A stretch of DNA of 64,000 nt, from positions 105,103,767 to 105,167,766 of the forward strand of contig CM067322.1 of assembly GCA_034231615.1 (NCBI GenBank), read 5' to 3'. The notes under the pieces are model-generated. The model made no database searches, was not told the origin of the DNA, and worked only from the letters and a program-made list of their open reading frames with translations. Numbering within the stretch: position 1 is the stretch's first letter; each line of letters starts with the position of its first letter. The position numbers were made by a program, and so were the translations under genes. This document shows, one piece after another, positions 12,125-22,860 of this stretch. The stretch comes from Meghimatium bilineatum. Taxonomy: Eukaryota; Mollusca; Gastropoda; Stylommatophora; Philomycidae.

Positions 12125-12229
12125 GTAAGATACAACAACCACCCTTCTCTTGAACAGGTAAGATACATCAAACACCCATCACATGAACAGGTAAGATACA
12201 TCAAACACTCTTCTCTTGGATAACTAAGA
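12098..12229 (+). repeat. 33-bp array copying the A1 exon end and its 5' splice site
   Basis: The unit consists of the last 27 exon bases (ending TTCTCTTGAACAG) plus GTAAGA. Four units start at 12098, 12131, 12164 and 12197. Intact donors CAG|GTAAGA lie at 12125, 12158 and 12191; the fourth is mutated. Because 33 is divisible by 3 and no stop appears before 12222, use of the second or third donor would add 11 or 22 residues in frame. Confidence 0.93.
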
Positions 12230-12777
12230 GACAGAAGTCACCATACATTTAAACAAATAAGATATTGTAACCACCCTTCTCTTGTACATATAAGACACAT
12301 AAGCCTGTCTACACTTGTACAGATAAAATACACCAGTCTCCCTTCTCTTACACAGATAAGGTTCAGCCTTGACCCTACTTCTGAATAGATAATAAACTCG
12401 TGTGTGTCCAAACGCAGGGCACCAAATTAACTAGTTTACTACTCTCCATCAACTAGAATGCTGTAAATAAGGCACTGTTTATACTAGTTATCAATCATAA
12501 TCATATTACTCATATATCTTTTGTATCCTGGTCTACGGCTTCAAATAAACTAGTTCTTACGCTCCAAATAAACTATTTTTTTACGTCTCCAAATAAACTA
12601 GTTCTTACGCTCCAAATAAACTATTTTTTACGTCTCCAAATAACCTAGTTCTTACGGCTTCATATAAACGTGTTCTTATGGCTCCAAATAAACTAGTTCT
12701 TATGGCTCCATATAAACTAGTTCTTACACCTCCAAATAAATTAGTATACAACTTGAGGCTCCAATTAAACCCCTTTC
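12230..12777 (+). repeat. Decayed donor repeats and a 24-bp minisatellite
   Basis: From 12240 to 12365 further diverged units are visible (CCACCCTTCTCTTGTACA and ACACAGATAAG-type remnants). From about 12525 to 12745 a separate repeat of about 24 bp recurs with the core CCAAATAAACTAGTTCTTAC. Confidence 0.7.
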
Positions 12778-12788
12778 ATACCCAATTA

Positions 12789-13883
12789 TGGGTGCAAAGG
12801 GAACGCATTGCTCTAGGCGGACCCAGGGTTAGCAGATAACCAAGATCCCAAAAGTGCCTCCTCGTGGCGCACCCTGGTAACAAAAATACAGCGGCTAATG
12901 CTGATTCTGGCTAAACCTTTTGGGGATCGTGTCCGTGAATGTGTAGGTAAAATATGGAATAAGATTTGACTGCAAAAAGACAGTTAATAACTCCGACACC
13001 ACTGTGGCAACACATGCAGCAACACTGTCGACACACAGTGAAACTAGAAAGTCTGGTAGAAGCATTGGAGGGCGGCCAATGTAGTCGGTACGAAGCAGGC
13101 AGATGTTCCAATAAAAATAAAAGCACAATGAATACACTGAGAAAGATGCACAGCGCTAGAGGGCAGCGTCATGTGTAAAAAGCATGGAAGACGGTTCGAT
13201 GAAATTGGAACTAAAGCATTGTTTGCTCGAGACAAGCTTCTAGTTACCAGTGATCTCAGCCTGGGCCCAACTCTACTGTCGAGTCTTTCCTATACCGGAA
13301 GCGTGTTCGCGGAGAGAAAAGGTTCAGTACCCGATGGGCACAGGCATAGCAATCCGAGGTGACAAGCACTGTTCAGCTCTAGAACAAAGCACAAGTTCCT
13401 AACGTTACTAAATATGTGTGCAGATTCAGACCTGGACGAGGGGCCGGCGAAGTTGGTGAATAACGCTTCGGCTAAGAAGACGAACGAGCCCGAGCCCAAC
13501 TCTTCTGTCAAGTTCTTCCTAAACCGGAACCAGGCTTGAGGACGAGAAAAGGTTTAGTACCCGATGAGCACGGGCACAATACGTCTAATTACATGTGGCA
13601 TAATCACTGACTGCGGAACGCCTCGTGCAGGACAGACGTGAAAGACAAACCGTCTCGGCATAGAGTCAGTACACATTCACCGTCTGGCGACAGATAGGAA
13701 GGCTGTCTCAGGCTAGGGTAGCCCACCCGAATTGTCAAGGCATGCCGAAATCGGATGTGCTAGGCTTACAAGGCGCATAACGGTGGCACAACGTAATCAC
13801 GCTCCCGGCGGAAATCGCACGGATATCCGTGCTGGTTACAATGGAGCGAACGCAAAACAAACAAACAAACAAATAAACAAACA
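12789..13883 (+). mobile_element. Element K copy 1, with 11-bp duplication
   Basis: This GC-richer non-coding element of about 1.1 kb is flanked by the duplication ATACCCAATTA at 12778-12788 and 13884-13894. It starts GGGTGCAAAGGGAACGCATT and ends GCGAACGCAAAACAAACAAA, a CAAA-repeat tail. Internally, a block with TTTCCTATACCGGAAGC and GTTCAGTACCCGATGGGCAC occurs near 13285-13350 and again near 13510-13575. It has no long reading frame. Target duplications, a simple tail and 5' truncation of other copies show that it moves by LINE machinery. Confidence 0.88.
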
Positions 13884-14193
13884 ATACCCAATTAAACCAA
13901 TATACAGGGCAACTATATGAAAAGATATGAACTTTAAAAGTTGCAAAATCAATCTGGCCTTTGTATAAATGTGATCTCTTAATTATTCTTCCTCTTAGTG
14001 GTTCTTTCTAGTACTTCGTTAAATGTTGTGAGTGTGATAAACTTGACACAAAGGAAATTATTCTTCCATTCCCTTGGTATCCGTGTTGAAGGATTCCAAC
14101 AACCAGCCAGTATGTACCCAACGCCGAGACCATATCTGATAACCGACGACAGGATGAACATTGTCAAGTGTGGATCAACACAGACACCAGTGT

Positions 14194-14842
14194 GGGACAA
14201 CGATTTTAGCCATGGCCTAACTCTACTGCTAAGCTTTCCTATACCGGAAATACACTTGCAGAGAGAAAGGGTTCAGTACCTGATGGGCTCAGGTACTACT
14301 GGGACAAGGTCGCTCAGCTAGAGAACGTCTTGCTCTCAAACGTGTGGTGTGAGACTCGAACTTGGGCGAGGGGCTCACGATGTCTGGGAACGACGCATCT
14401 GGTAGGAGGGCGAACGAGCTAGGGTCCAACTCTTCTGGCGAGTTTTTCCTCATAAGGAACCAGGCTCGCGGATGAGAAACAGTTCAGTACCCGATGGATA
14501 CAGGCAGAGTACGTCCAATTGCGCGGGATGGGTTCATAGACGGTGGAACACCTCGTGCCAGATAGACGCGCTCGACAGGCGTCTTGGCGAAGAGGCACTA
14601 CACACCAGCGTGCCCGGCGACAGATAGAGGCTGTCACAGACTAGGGACCAGACCCGAAATAAAGGAATGACGAAAGCGGATGTGCTGGACCTCGGACGTC
14701 TTGACCACAAGCGGCCAACCGGGGTGCAAATAATCCCAGTTCTACAGTGGAACTTGCAGCACAACGTAATTCACGCTCACCGGCGGAAATCACACGAAAT
14801 ATTCGTTGTAGTTATATGAGAGCGAACGCAGAAGAAGAAGAA
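14194..14842 (+). mobile_element. Element K copy 2, 5'-truncated, with 11-12-bp duplication
   Basis: The 3' half of element K is flanked by GACACCAGTGT at 14183-14193 and 14843-14853. It contains two of the internal GTTCAGTACC blocks (near 14270 and 14484) and ends GCGAACGCAGAAGAAGAAG, a GAA-type tail instead of the CAAA tail of copy 1. Bases 13895-14182, between the two K copies, hold nothing recognised. Confidence 0.88.
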
Positions 14843-14853
14843 GACACCAGTGT

Positions 14854-15534
14854 TTATAAACACCGTATTACACAATGGGTGAAGACAAAAACCAACATAC
14901 AACATTTGTCAACATACAAATAAAATAAACAAACTGGTTCTCTAAAATTGTTTCCCAGTAGGCTCATTTAATTTGATTATTCTATGTTTGTATGTAATCG
15001 AAGTCTCAGGGTATTGTAGCAAACATATTACAACATAATACATCATGGACATGTACATAAATACTTACATAAGTTAAATTATGAAATACTTTACCAGTCC
15101 CTGTTTCTGAGCTAATGACATTGTGACATCTAAAGACATGGTTCACATATCTTGTCAAGCATGAACTGGTTTTCACTTGAGTATAAAATTTGATAAACTA
15201 ATTAACATGACGTTACACATTCTCTAGTTGTCCCCTTCAGTTGGTTGGAAAAACCTGTCATTTATTGTCAAACATCTCCGTTGGTTGGCATACCGAGAGT
15301 CGAGATGGTATAACCTCTTGAGCTGTGTAAACTGTCATTTGATTATACCGTCAGGCATCTGTCGTCAATAAAATTGATGATTATTAATAAGTTTCCCTAT
15401 CAGATGTGTACTATAAATCGATATCTATCGAGTGAGAGTTGTATTACGTCACTAGGATAATATAGATGGCTATCATCCTAAATGTGGAATTCTCAGTTAA
15501 CATACTGTCAATGTCGTTGAAAATATAGTCACTA
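14854..15534. other. Intron sequence, nothing recognised
   Basis: AT-rich, with no array and no transposon similarity that I can support. Confidence 0.4.
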
Positions 15535-15542
15535 CTAGCTAG

Positions 15543-15633
<91 letters not shown>

Positions 15634-15723
15634 GCTAGCTAACTAACTAGCTAACTAACTAACTAACTAACTAACTAGCTAACTAATTTGCTAACTAATT
15701 AACTAACTAACTAACTAACTAAT

Positions 15724-15813
<90 letters not shown>

Positions 15814-15843
15814 GCTAACTAATTTGCTAACTAATTAACTAAT
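15535..15843 (+). repeat. CTAA tetranucleotide microsatellite
   Basis: About 300 bases of CTAA repeats are broken by CTAG and TTTG variants. A block of variants (AACTAATTTGCTAACTAATT) recurs near 15680 and 15820, suggesting a segmental duplication of the array. Confidence 0.97.
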
Positions 15844-15955
15844 TCTACTATAGATTTATTGATAGACCTACACTGTGTATGAACATTAGAAGCAGGGCAA
15901 TAAAAAATTATATCTAGGCTGATATATCACATTTTGTGTGGTAAGCAAAAGTTGT

Positions 15956-16925
15956 TAGCCTATCCAATCAATGCTATATTGTTATGTAGTGCTAGCATTT
16001 CCAATCAATGATATATTGTTATGTAATGCTAGCCTATCCAATCAATGATATATTGTTATGTAGTGCTAGCCTATCCAATCAATGATATATTGTTATGTAG
16101 TGCTAGCCTATCCAATCAATGATATATTGTTATGTAATGCTAGCCTTTCCAATCAATGATGTATTGTTATGTAGTGCTAGCCTATCCAATCAATGATATA
16201 TTGTTATGTAATGCTAGCCTATCCAATCAATGATATATTGTTATGTAGTGCTAGCCTTTCCAATCAATGATATATTGTTATGTAGTTCTAGCCTATCCAA
16301 TCAATGATATATTGTTATGTAATGCTAGCCTATCCAATCAATGATATATTGTTATGTAATGCTAGCCTATCCAATCAATGATATATTGTTATGTAATGCT
16401 AGCCTATCCAATCAATGATATATTGTTATGTAATGCTAGCCTTTCCAATCAATGATGTATTGTTATGAAGTGCTAGTCTATCCAATCAATGATATATTGT
16501 TATGTAATGCTAGCCTATCCAATCAATGATATATTGTTATGTAATGCTAGCCTATCCAATCAATGGTGTATTGTTATGTAATGCTAGCATATCCAATCAA
16601 TGATATATTGTTATGTAATGCTAGCCTTTCCAATCAATGATATATTGTTATGTAATGCTAGCCTTTCCAATCAATGATGTATTGTTATGAAGTGCTAGTC
16701 TATCCAATCAATGATATATTGTTATGTAATGCTAGCCTTTCCAATCAATGATATATTGTTATGAAGTGCTAGTCTATCCAATCAATGATATATTGTTATG
16801 TAATGCTAGCCTTTCCAATCAATGATGTATTGTTATGTAATAATAGCCTTTCCAATCAATGATATATTGTTATGCTGTGCTAGCCTTTCCAATCAATGAT
16901 GTATTGATGCTGTAGTGGTAGCTTG
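15956..16925 (+). repeat. 37-bp minisatellite upstream of exon BC1
   Basis: About 26 units contain CCAATCAATGATATATTGTT followed by ATGTAATG and CTAGCCTA or CTAGCCTT. Variant positions (TAATG/TAGTG, TATCC/TTTCC, ATATAT/ATGTAT) form blocks that recur, indicating higher-order duplication. The array ends about 300 bases before BC1. Confidence 0.95.
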
Positions 16926-17222
16926 TTCTATTCATCATGCATTGAATGTTCTATGTTTTGATACAGTGATAGTGTATCATATTCCAGTTATATCAAGCAG
17001 ACAACATTGTTTGACTGTATTGTGATTCTCTGCGCAATATTTACGTTCAGTAAACTATTATTGCTTTCTTAAATAACCAATTGAAAACATCTAATATTCA
17101 AGCCACTACTTTGATATTGCAAGATATATCTCATTAATTCTCAGCCACAAAGCCTGACAGTATATTAAGGACAGTTTAAATTCATGCAACAGAATCCATT
17201 ACAACAGAATATATCTTTCCAG

Positions 17223-17568
17223 GGCATTCTTGCAATCAGATACTTAGGACAGGAGACGTACACAAACAGAGCATTTATGATGGCCAGACTAGACGCCTTT
17301 ACTGCTGCTCACGGATCCAGAGGAAATGCTTCCAAAATTGTCATTATCCTGACAGATGGTCAGTCCTCACTTCCAACAGAAACTACAAGAGAAGCTCAAT
17401 TGTTGAAAGAATCCGGAGTTCTAATCCTTTCAGTTGGTATTGGAGATTCGGTGAGACAATCAGAATTGGAGACAATAGCAACTTTACCTTCAGATGTGTT
17501 CCAGGTCAACAGCTTTGGTGTGCTCAGCACTATTCAGAAGTCACTGACATACAAGACATGTGAAAATG
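17223..17568 (+). CDS. Exon BC1: middle and C-terminal part of vWFA domain D1 (B and C fused)
   Basis: This 346-nt exon follows the acceptor ATATCTTTCCAG, enters in phase 0 and ends in phase 1 before GTATTT. It encodes the helix with the MIDAS Thr (LGQETYTNRAF), strand KIVIILTDGQS with the MIDAS Asp, the next strand GVLILSVGIGD, the final helix region (SDVFQVNSF) and the closing Cys (KTCEN). In D2 and D3 the same sequence is split between exons B (163 nt) and C (180 nt) at the point just after DGQS-x5; 163+180+3 equals 346, so D1 lacks that intron and has one extra codon. All five MIDAS residues look intact, so D1 should bind a metal ion. Confidence 0.93.
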
Positions 17569-17789
17569 GTATTTGTACTTTTCTTTCTATTATCTTATTT
17601 ATATTTTTTGGCATGATAGGTGTCGTCCTTGTGTTGAGATTAACAATGATCTTTTGTAATGAAGTTCAGCCTTCTAACGCTCTGGTTCTTCGTTCGAATC
17701 TCAGTCGAGCAGAAATTTCTTTACAAATTATTTTTAAAATTACTTTTCAATTATTAAAACGTGTTCAGTCACAAGCAGAAGTACTTTCT
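17569..17789 (+). other. Intron start after BC1, open for 81 codons
   Basis: The frame stays open past the donor to 17813 and would encode a hydrophobic stretch (IILFIFFGMIGVVLVL), which looks like a membrane segment. The donor GTATTT is weaker than others here, and linker L1 matches the frame exactly, so I treat this as intron. A B-box-like TTCGTTCGAATCTC lies at 17688-17701. Confidence 0.5.
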
Positions 17790-17985
17790 ATACACAGTGG
17801 AATACCTTTATAAGGCATTCTTTTGTAACAAATTTCCCTATATGACAGCACTTTTTAAAATCCTCTATTATTTTTATTCTATATTTATTGTACCGTATAT
17901 AGCGAATTTCTTTTTGTTTGTTATTACAAACATATTTTGACGGCCCGGAAAAAGTTGTTATAACGTGTTTCCACTGTATATATAC
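17790..17985 (-). mobile_element. Pogo/Tigger-like MITE with terminal inverted repeats
   Basis: The ends are CAGTGGAATACC on the left and, read inward from the right, CAGTGGAAACACG, with TA at the outer edge. CAGTGGAA termini and ATAACG-type subterminal sequence are characteristic of pogo/Tigger elements of the Tc1-mariner superfamily. About 195 bases long, no coding capacity. Relatives lie at 9303-9475 and 44718-44812. Confidence 0.75.
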
Positions 17986-18189
17986 CAACAATCATAAAAA
18001 TGACCCCACAACTTTGTTTTAAGCTTAGCAATTTTTAGCGCTGAATTTAAAATACTTATAACAAGTAAATTAAAAAGCTATTAACGGACCTAAATGTGCA
18101 ATTTTCAGAAAAGTGAATAAATTCCGGATCTTCACTAAAACAGTTGTCTACACGCTCTCACTCTCAGTGAGTCAGTGATATCATTAATA

Positions 18190-18612
18190 CCGCGTATGAC
18201 CGACACCGTGTAGCATCAATACAAGTTTGGCAATCGCGTGTCATGCTATTGCGCAGTGTCTGGAACCAAAAACGTGTGGGGTATAAGATGCCATTCTTCA
18301 ATGATTTTTAGATCAAGGTCATGAGCATCTTTGATGACATGCCTGTGGACCTTTCTGTTCAGTTCATCCCACGTTTGCTTAATCAAATTTATGTCATGAG
18401 AGCGGCTTCCGGTAATCCCGGTAATGTTTACTGTGTGGGGCCTAGCGTTTTTTTGCTGAAAGATTCTTAGATCTGGATGATTTTGGAAGAAAGGAACCAC
18501 AATATGCCCCAGTACTTGTTTAACAGAAAATGTTATTTCTGAAAACGTGAAAGGGTGCCCATAGGTGCCCATAGGAGAATTTGTACCAGAGAAGGGTAGG
18601 CACATCTCAACA
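18190..18612 (-). pseudogene. Tc1-like transposase C-terminal fragment
   Basis: The complement strand encodes a Tc1/mariner transposase remnant: ILGHIVVPFF-like VLGHIVVPFFQNHPD, FQQKNARPHTV (the D of the second catalytic position is replaced by K in FQQDNARPHT), DINLIKQTWDELNRKVH (usual P and E of SPDLNPIEHVWD altered) and IIEEWHLIP. The first catalytic Asp region lies beyond 18612 and is not readable. The element is dead and sits in the intron between BC1 and L1. Confidence 0.8.
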
Positions 18613-20790
18613 AGAAGAGAGAACCCTTTACAAGCTAGGTCTTCTCAGTATATAGTGGGAGCCCTTCACAGACAATGGGAGATTGACGGTGAGAAATACC
18701 TCACGATACGTTACTTGACCAGTCCATAATGGCTCATGTAAAAATATTGTCACACTCACGTCTCAGGCGTAAATAGCCAGTACAGATAGATATAAACGCG
18801 CGTATGCAAAAAGACGGGCGAGCGACACAATAAGCATTGTTCTCCAAACCCTGTTGTAAGAACAAGCGATCAGGTAGACATGCAGACTAAAAAGCATTGT
18901 TCATTCTCCGCCCGTTATACAGGTCCTGGTTGGACAATACTATATAGTGTTTTCGGACACCAAACATTCCATAAGCGTGCACACAATACTATAGATTCTT
19001 TATCTAGGGAATAATGCTATTCCCATGCAAAGTATGAACGTGTGAAAACATGTTGATGTAATGACTTGTAGCACTTTTGTGTATACAGAACAAATAGAGC
19101 GGGACTTGTGAATAGATGTATGTGAGATGTATGAAGCATTTGGATTGGTTGGAAGGTTTTTGCTAAGTTGGGGAGAACTTCGTAAGATAATGACATTAAA
19201 AAAACAACAACATAAAAAAACATTTTTGTACAGGAGCGGCGAACAGCCATCGGCACATCAAATAGCAGCCTAAAACTCCCGAAGAAGACTACGACCCGAC
19301 AAACAAAACACCACGAACGACATCATGACTAGAAACACAACAGGAGAAAGTGCGTAAATCGACGAGCAAAGGACACATGCAGCACAATAACAAAGATTTA
19401 TTTTTTATCAATAGACGGTCACTAACGAACAGACAAGAGCACAAAAAGCCGCTCAAAGGACTACCTATTCAGGCTACATCTTATGCCATCAATGTCACTA
19501 GGGCGAGGAAAGGCCACTAAATAGTCTTTTTAAGGACTGCAGCTAGAAGGCACAGTGGCAAACTAGGTTGGATAGTCAAGTTCTAGCACCAACTAGGCAT
19601 ACAAGCCACAAACACCATAGGTCCCCAGACGCACTGATATAACCGATTTGGAAACCAATCGTAGATTGAAAGAATGTGCCTCGACCAAATAAGGCAAAAC
19701 CATCAGTAAACAAACAAACAAACACAATTTAGGAGATTCTATTCGAGATTCGTGGATTAGAGAAGTAGACTGCAGCGAGGTAGGTCGCAAAGTGAGCTGC
19801 AAAGTCATAGTGTAGGTCGGGACAGATTTCCGGGTAGTTATAATTGAAAAGAATTTAGCTGGGAGATGTTAGAGTAAGAGCTTGAATAGCTCTAAGTTAG
19901 AAGAAGGTGTAAGTCTCCTTGTAAGCCTCCTCTGATTTCTCCTCTGATAGCAGATAATCGGAACAGATAGCCCAAGATGTTGAGCCGATATTTGGTTCCT
20001 AAATTTCCAGGACATCAAAATAGCATCGCACAAGTTGTGGGACTTGAACTTAGATAATTTGTGTATCCTCTACAGGCAGATAGAATCGAACGATGGCCAT
20101 TGCAATCGCGATGCAGCCATTTAGAATAGACAAGTATTGTGATACAAGGACCTCGGGTTGTAAATTCTAGCCGCTTACCATCACGGACAACTGTGGCGTC
20201 ATTTATTTACGCTTCCTCCTCCATTTCTGTCATGCTGGACTACACACGCATCCGCAAATCTTTCTCCAGGATGATGCCAGATGTGAATTCTCCGATCTGT
20301 AAAGGACACATTAAATCAGTTTTCATCAGGGAACATTGTTGATCTCCATTCTGACCTTGACCGATGAATATTTTATTAAGCCGAAGCAAGTCCAAAGGCC
20401 CGGTGACGTCTAGTGAGAATACTACGAATGCTGGGACGTCTTTTTTACTTGCCAACGGAGTGACGTCTCCGTGGCACCGTGCTTCCGCTGACAGGTCTCT
20501 TAGTACCAGGTGTAAGAGCTGTTGTCAGAGTTACTGTTAAGAGGCGGTCGCCCAGATGCATCAATCGAATTTAGCAGTCTTGAGCTACCGTTGTTACACG
20601 AGGTTGGCCAGGCCTTTGACAGTCATTGGTTGTATCTTAGCCAGAAATTTCTCTTTCCGCCGTAGTTGAATTCAGCCACAATTAAAATGCTTGGCAACTT
20701 CTCTACCATAGCACTCCTTATCATAACAACAGCCCGGCATCGCTCTTGTGACGAAAGTAGAGGCATCGGAAACCCAAAAACACACTTCTA
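18613..20790. other. Intron sequence, no confident feature
   Basis: Low-quality reading frames of 60-120 codons occur on both strands but match nothing I know. A complement-strand frame around 20240-20455 (AFVVFSLDVTGPLDLL, GIILEKDLRMRV) is protein-like and could be a decayed transposon. A short CAAA run sits near 19715. Confidence 0.35.
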
Positions 20791-20794
20791 TTCG

Positions 20795-21745
20795 ATGAAG
20801 AAAAAAAATTAGCTATGTAGTGGTTCAAGATGAATCAAACAGAAAACATATCAAGCGTGACAGATCATGGATGGCAGATGCAGACGACGACATGCGAATA
20901 ATATATGAACTTGAAGTGATAGGAAATGGCAGTGAATGGGTGGATGTAGACATTGAGAAGACATCACTGACTAAATTAATAATACAACTAGATATAGCGT
21001 GTCGAAAATGGAGGGATGTCAGGGCAAAAATTACAGTGCATGGATTCGCCCAGCTACGCTCGAAAGCACAAGACATAATTTTTATTAGGTGGCTCAGTTA
21101 ACAGAAACATTAAAAAAGGCGGCGGATTTTTGTTTTTTTTTCCTCAGAGAAACGGCATGAAGTTGGTTGAGAATTCTTTAGCATATTCCACTGTCACATC
21201 CAGCATGAGGATGGAGATAGAGGGAAACACTTAATTTATTGATAACTGATACATCAACATACTTGGTAATACAGAACATATTCTCAAGGCATGCTACGCA
21301 AGATAAAAATATATACATGCTGAGAAAAGTATGGTGGGACGTATTGAATACCTCAATTGTTCAGAGCATTATATGAATATACTGCCCTGGTCATTCTGGG
21401 GTCAGGGAAAATGAGAGAGTCGACCTATTGACAGCAATGCAACGATAGACTGCATAAAGCTTTAACGTCCGCTTGATCAGGGCAGTAATACATTCATTTC
21501 AAGATGAAGTTGATGCCAATGAGGCTGAGAACGTTCACATACAGATAATGTCAGAAATAGGAGTATCTAGTGGGAGGGAAGGTAAAGTAATTTTTTTGAA
21601 AGTCCTCGAAGATCACACAATCACCACCTGACCGGGACTTCATGCACTGTAATTTTTGCCCTGAGTCTACATACACTGGGATGGCTGCTGGAACAGGGGT
21701 CGGATCACTTATGAGAGTGCCACACGTCCTGTGAAACTAGTTTCT
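20795..21745 (+). mobile_element. LINE-H fragment: RNase H region, decayed
   Basis: Translations in shifting frames give DESNRKHIKRDRSWMADADDDMR, an RNase H start where YTDGS has become RWLS, SSMRMEIE near 21200 and SGVRENERVD near 21400 (usual HAGVRGNERAD). The 3' end near 21660-21745 matches 32570-32660. Catalytic residues are lost. The long phrase is quoted only in part: DESNRKHIKRD at 20829 onward. Confidence 0.75.
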
Positions 21746-21754
21746 AATTAATAA

Positions 21755-22000
21755 TCAAGAATGATTCTAGATATGTAATGATGACTCTAGTTATGTAATG
21801 ATTCTAGTTATGTAATGATTCTAGTTATGTAATGATTCTAGATATGTAATGATTTTAGATATGTAATGATTTTATATATGTAATGATTTTATATATGTAA
21901 TGATGATTCTCTAGATAAGTAATGATTCTCTAGATAAGTAATGATTCTAGATATGTAATGATTTTATATATGTAATGATTTTATATATGTAATGTTTCTA
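21755..22000 (+). repeat. 17-bp minisatellite
   Basis: About 14 units of ATTCTAGATATGTAATG and variants (ATTTTATATATGTAATG) lie 90 bases upstream of micro-exon L1. Confidence 0.9.
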
Positions 22001-22092
22001 GGTTTGTTTCTTTTGACTTTATGGCTCTAAACTAAGTAAGTGTTCTTATTAGTTATGCATAATTTGTTAGATGTATTACTATTTCTTTTCAG

Positions 22093-22113
22093 TTATTGCC
22101 TCACAGGTATCAG
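22093..22113 (+). CDS. Exon L1: 21-nt linker micro-exon between D1 and D2
   Basis: This 21-nt exon lies between the acceptor ATTTCTTTTCAG and the donor GTAAGC. Both boundaries are phase 1: the G left by BC1 plus TT gives Val, then IASQVS, and the final G joins CA of A2 to give Ala before the first Cys of D2. L2 has the same length, phase and position after D2, and the terminal exon has the same phase after D3. It is too small to find by coding statistics; the case rests on these matches. It is the first unit of a 40-bp tandem array. Confidence 0.72.
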
Positions 22114-22352
22114 GTAAGCTGATGTTCTTTAGTGATTGCCTCACAGGTATCAGGTAAGCGGATGTTCTTTAGTGATTGCCTCACATGTATCAGGTAAGCT
22201 GATGTTCTTTAGTGATCGCCTCATATGTATCAGGTAAGCTGATGTTCTTTAGTGATCGCCTCATATGTATCAGGTAAGCTGATGTTCTTTAGTGATCGCC
22301 TCATATGTATCAGGTAAGCTGATGTTCTTTAGTGATCGCCTCACATGTATAT
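22093..22352 (+). repeat. 40-bp array: tandem copies of micro-exon L1 with acceptor and donor
   Basis: Six full units and a seventh decayed one follow one another every 40 bases. Each unit carries TTCTTTAG (acceptor-like), 21 bases in the L1 frame, and CAG|GTAAGC. Copy starts are 22093, 22133, 22173, 22213, 22253, 22293 and 22333. The encoded linker is VIASQVS in copies 1-2, VIASHVS in copy 3 and VIASYVS in copies 4-6. Copy 7 has lost its donor. The 19 bases between copies are too short for an intron, so at most one copy should be spliced in. Confidence 0.9.
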
Positions 22353-22499
22353 GGAAGATGTTAGTGAAACGTGAATATAGGACATCTAATATGTTCATTT
22401 GATGGCCAAGTCATACTATAGATGATCCGCCTTTATCTTATAAATGTATTGTAAACCCAATCCTATTAGAGATGTTCAGATTTGTTTCTTGGTTAGAAA

Positions 22500-22860
22500 A
22501 TAATAGCTTCACAGCACGTGAGGCTTTCCCATAAGTGCCACGCCCTCCATTCCAGCAGCCATCCCAGTATATGTAGACTCAAGTGTCGCAGTCAGGTGTT
22601 GATTGCCTGATCACAACACTTTACAACAACGTCTAGATGAATCAAAGGGAAAACGAATCAAGCATGGCAGATTATGGATGCCAGAGGCTAAAGACACACT
22701 GCGAAGAGTATGTGAATGTGAAGAAATAGGAAAGGGCAACGAATGGGTAGAGGTAGACGCTAGAAGAAATAAGTGGCTAAAATAATAATACAACTAGATA
22801 AAGCGTGTAAAAATGGACGGGTGTCAAGGTAGGAATTTGTAGAGACCACAATGTGAATTT
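22500..22860 (-). mobile_element. LINE-H copy with inverted 5' segment
   Basis: Bases 22500-22580 are the LINE-H 3' end on the complement strand (CCAGCAGCCATCCCAGTATA is the reverse of 21670-21690). Bases 22595-22860 are an upstream LINE-H segment on the + strand (LDESKGKRIKHGRLWMPEA). This head-to-head layout is the signature of twin priming. Confidence 0.7.

Noticed and set aside
15535-15843. CTAA array as an internal telomere-type repeat
   Set aside because: The unit is four bases, not TTAGGG, and the variants fit a simple microsatellite.
20240-20455. Complement-strand frame of 71 codons as a small host gene
   Set aside because: No splice context, family resemblance or start signal; it may be decayed transposon sequence.
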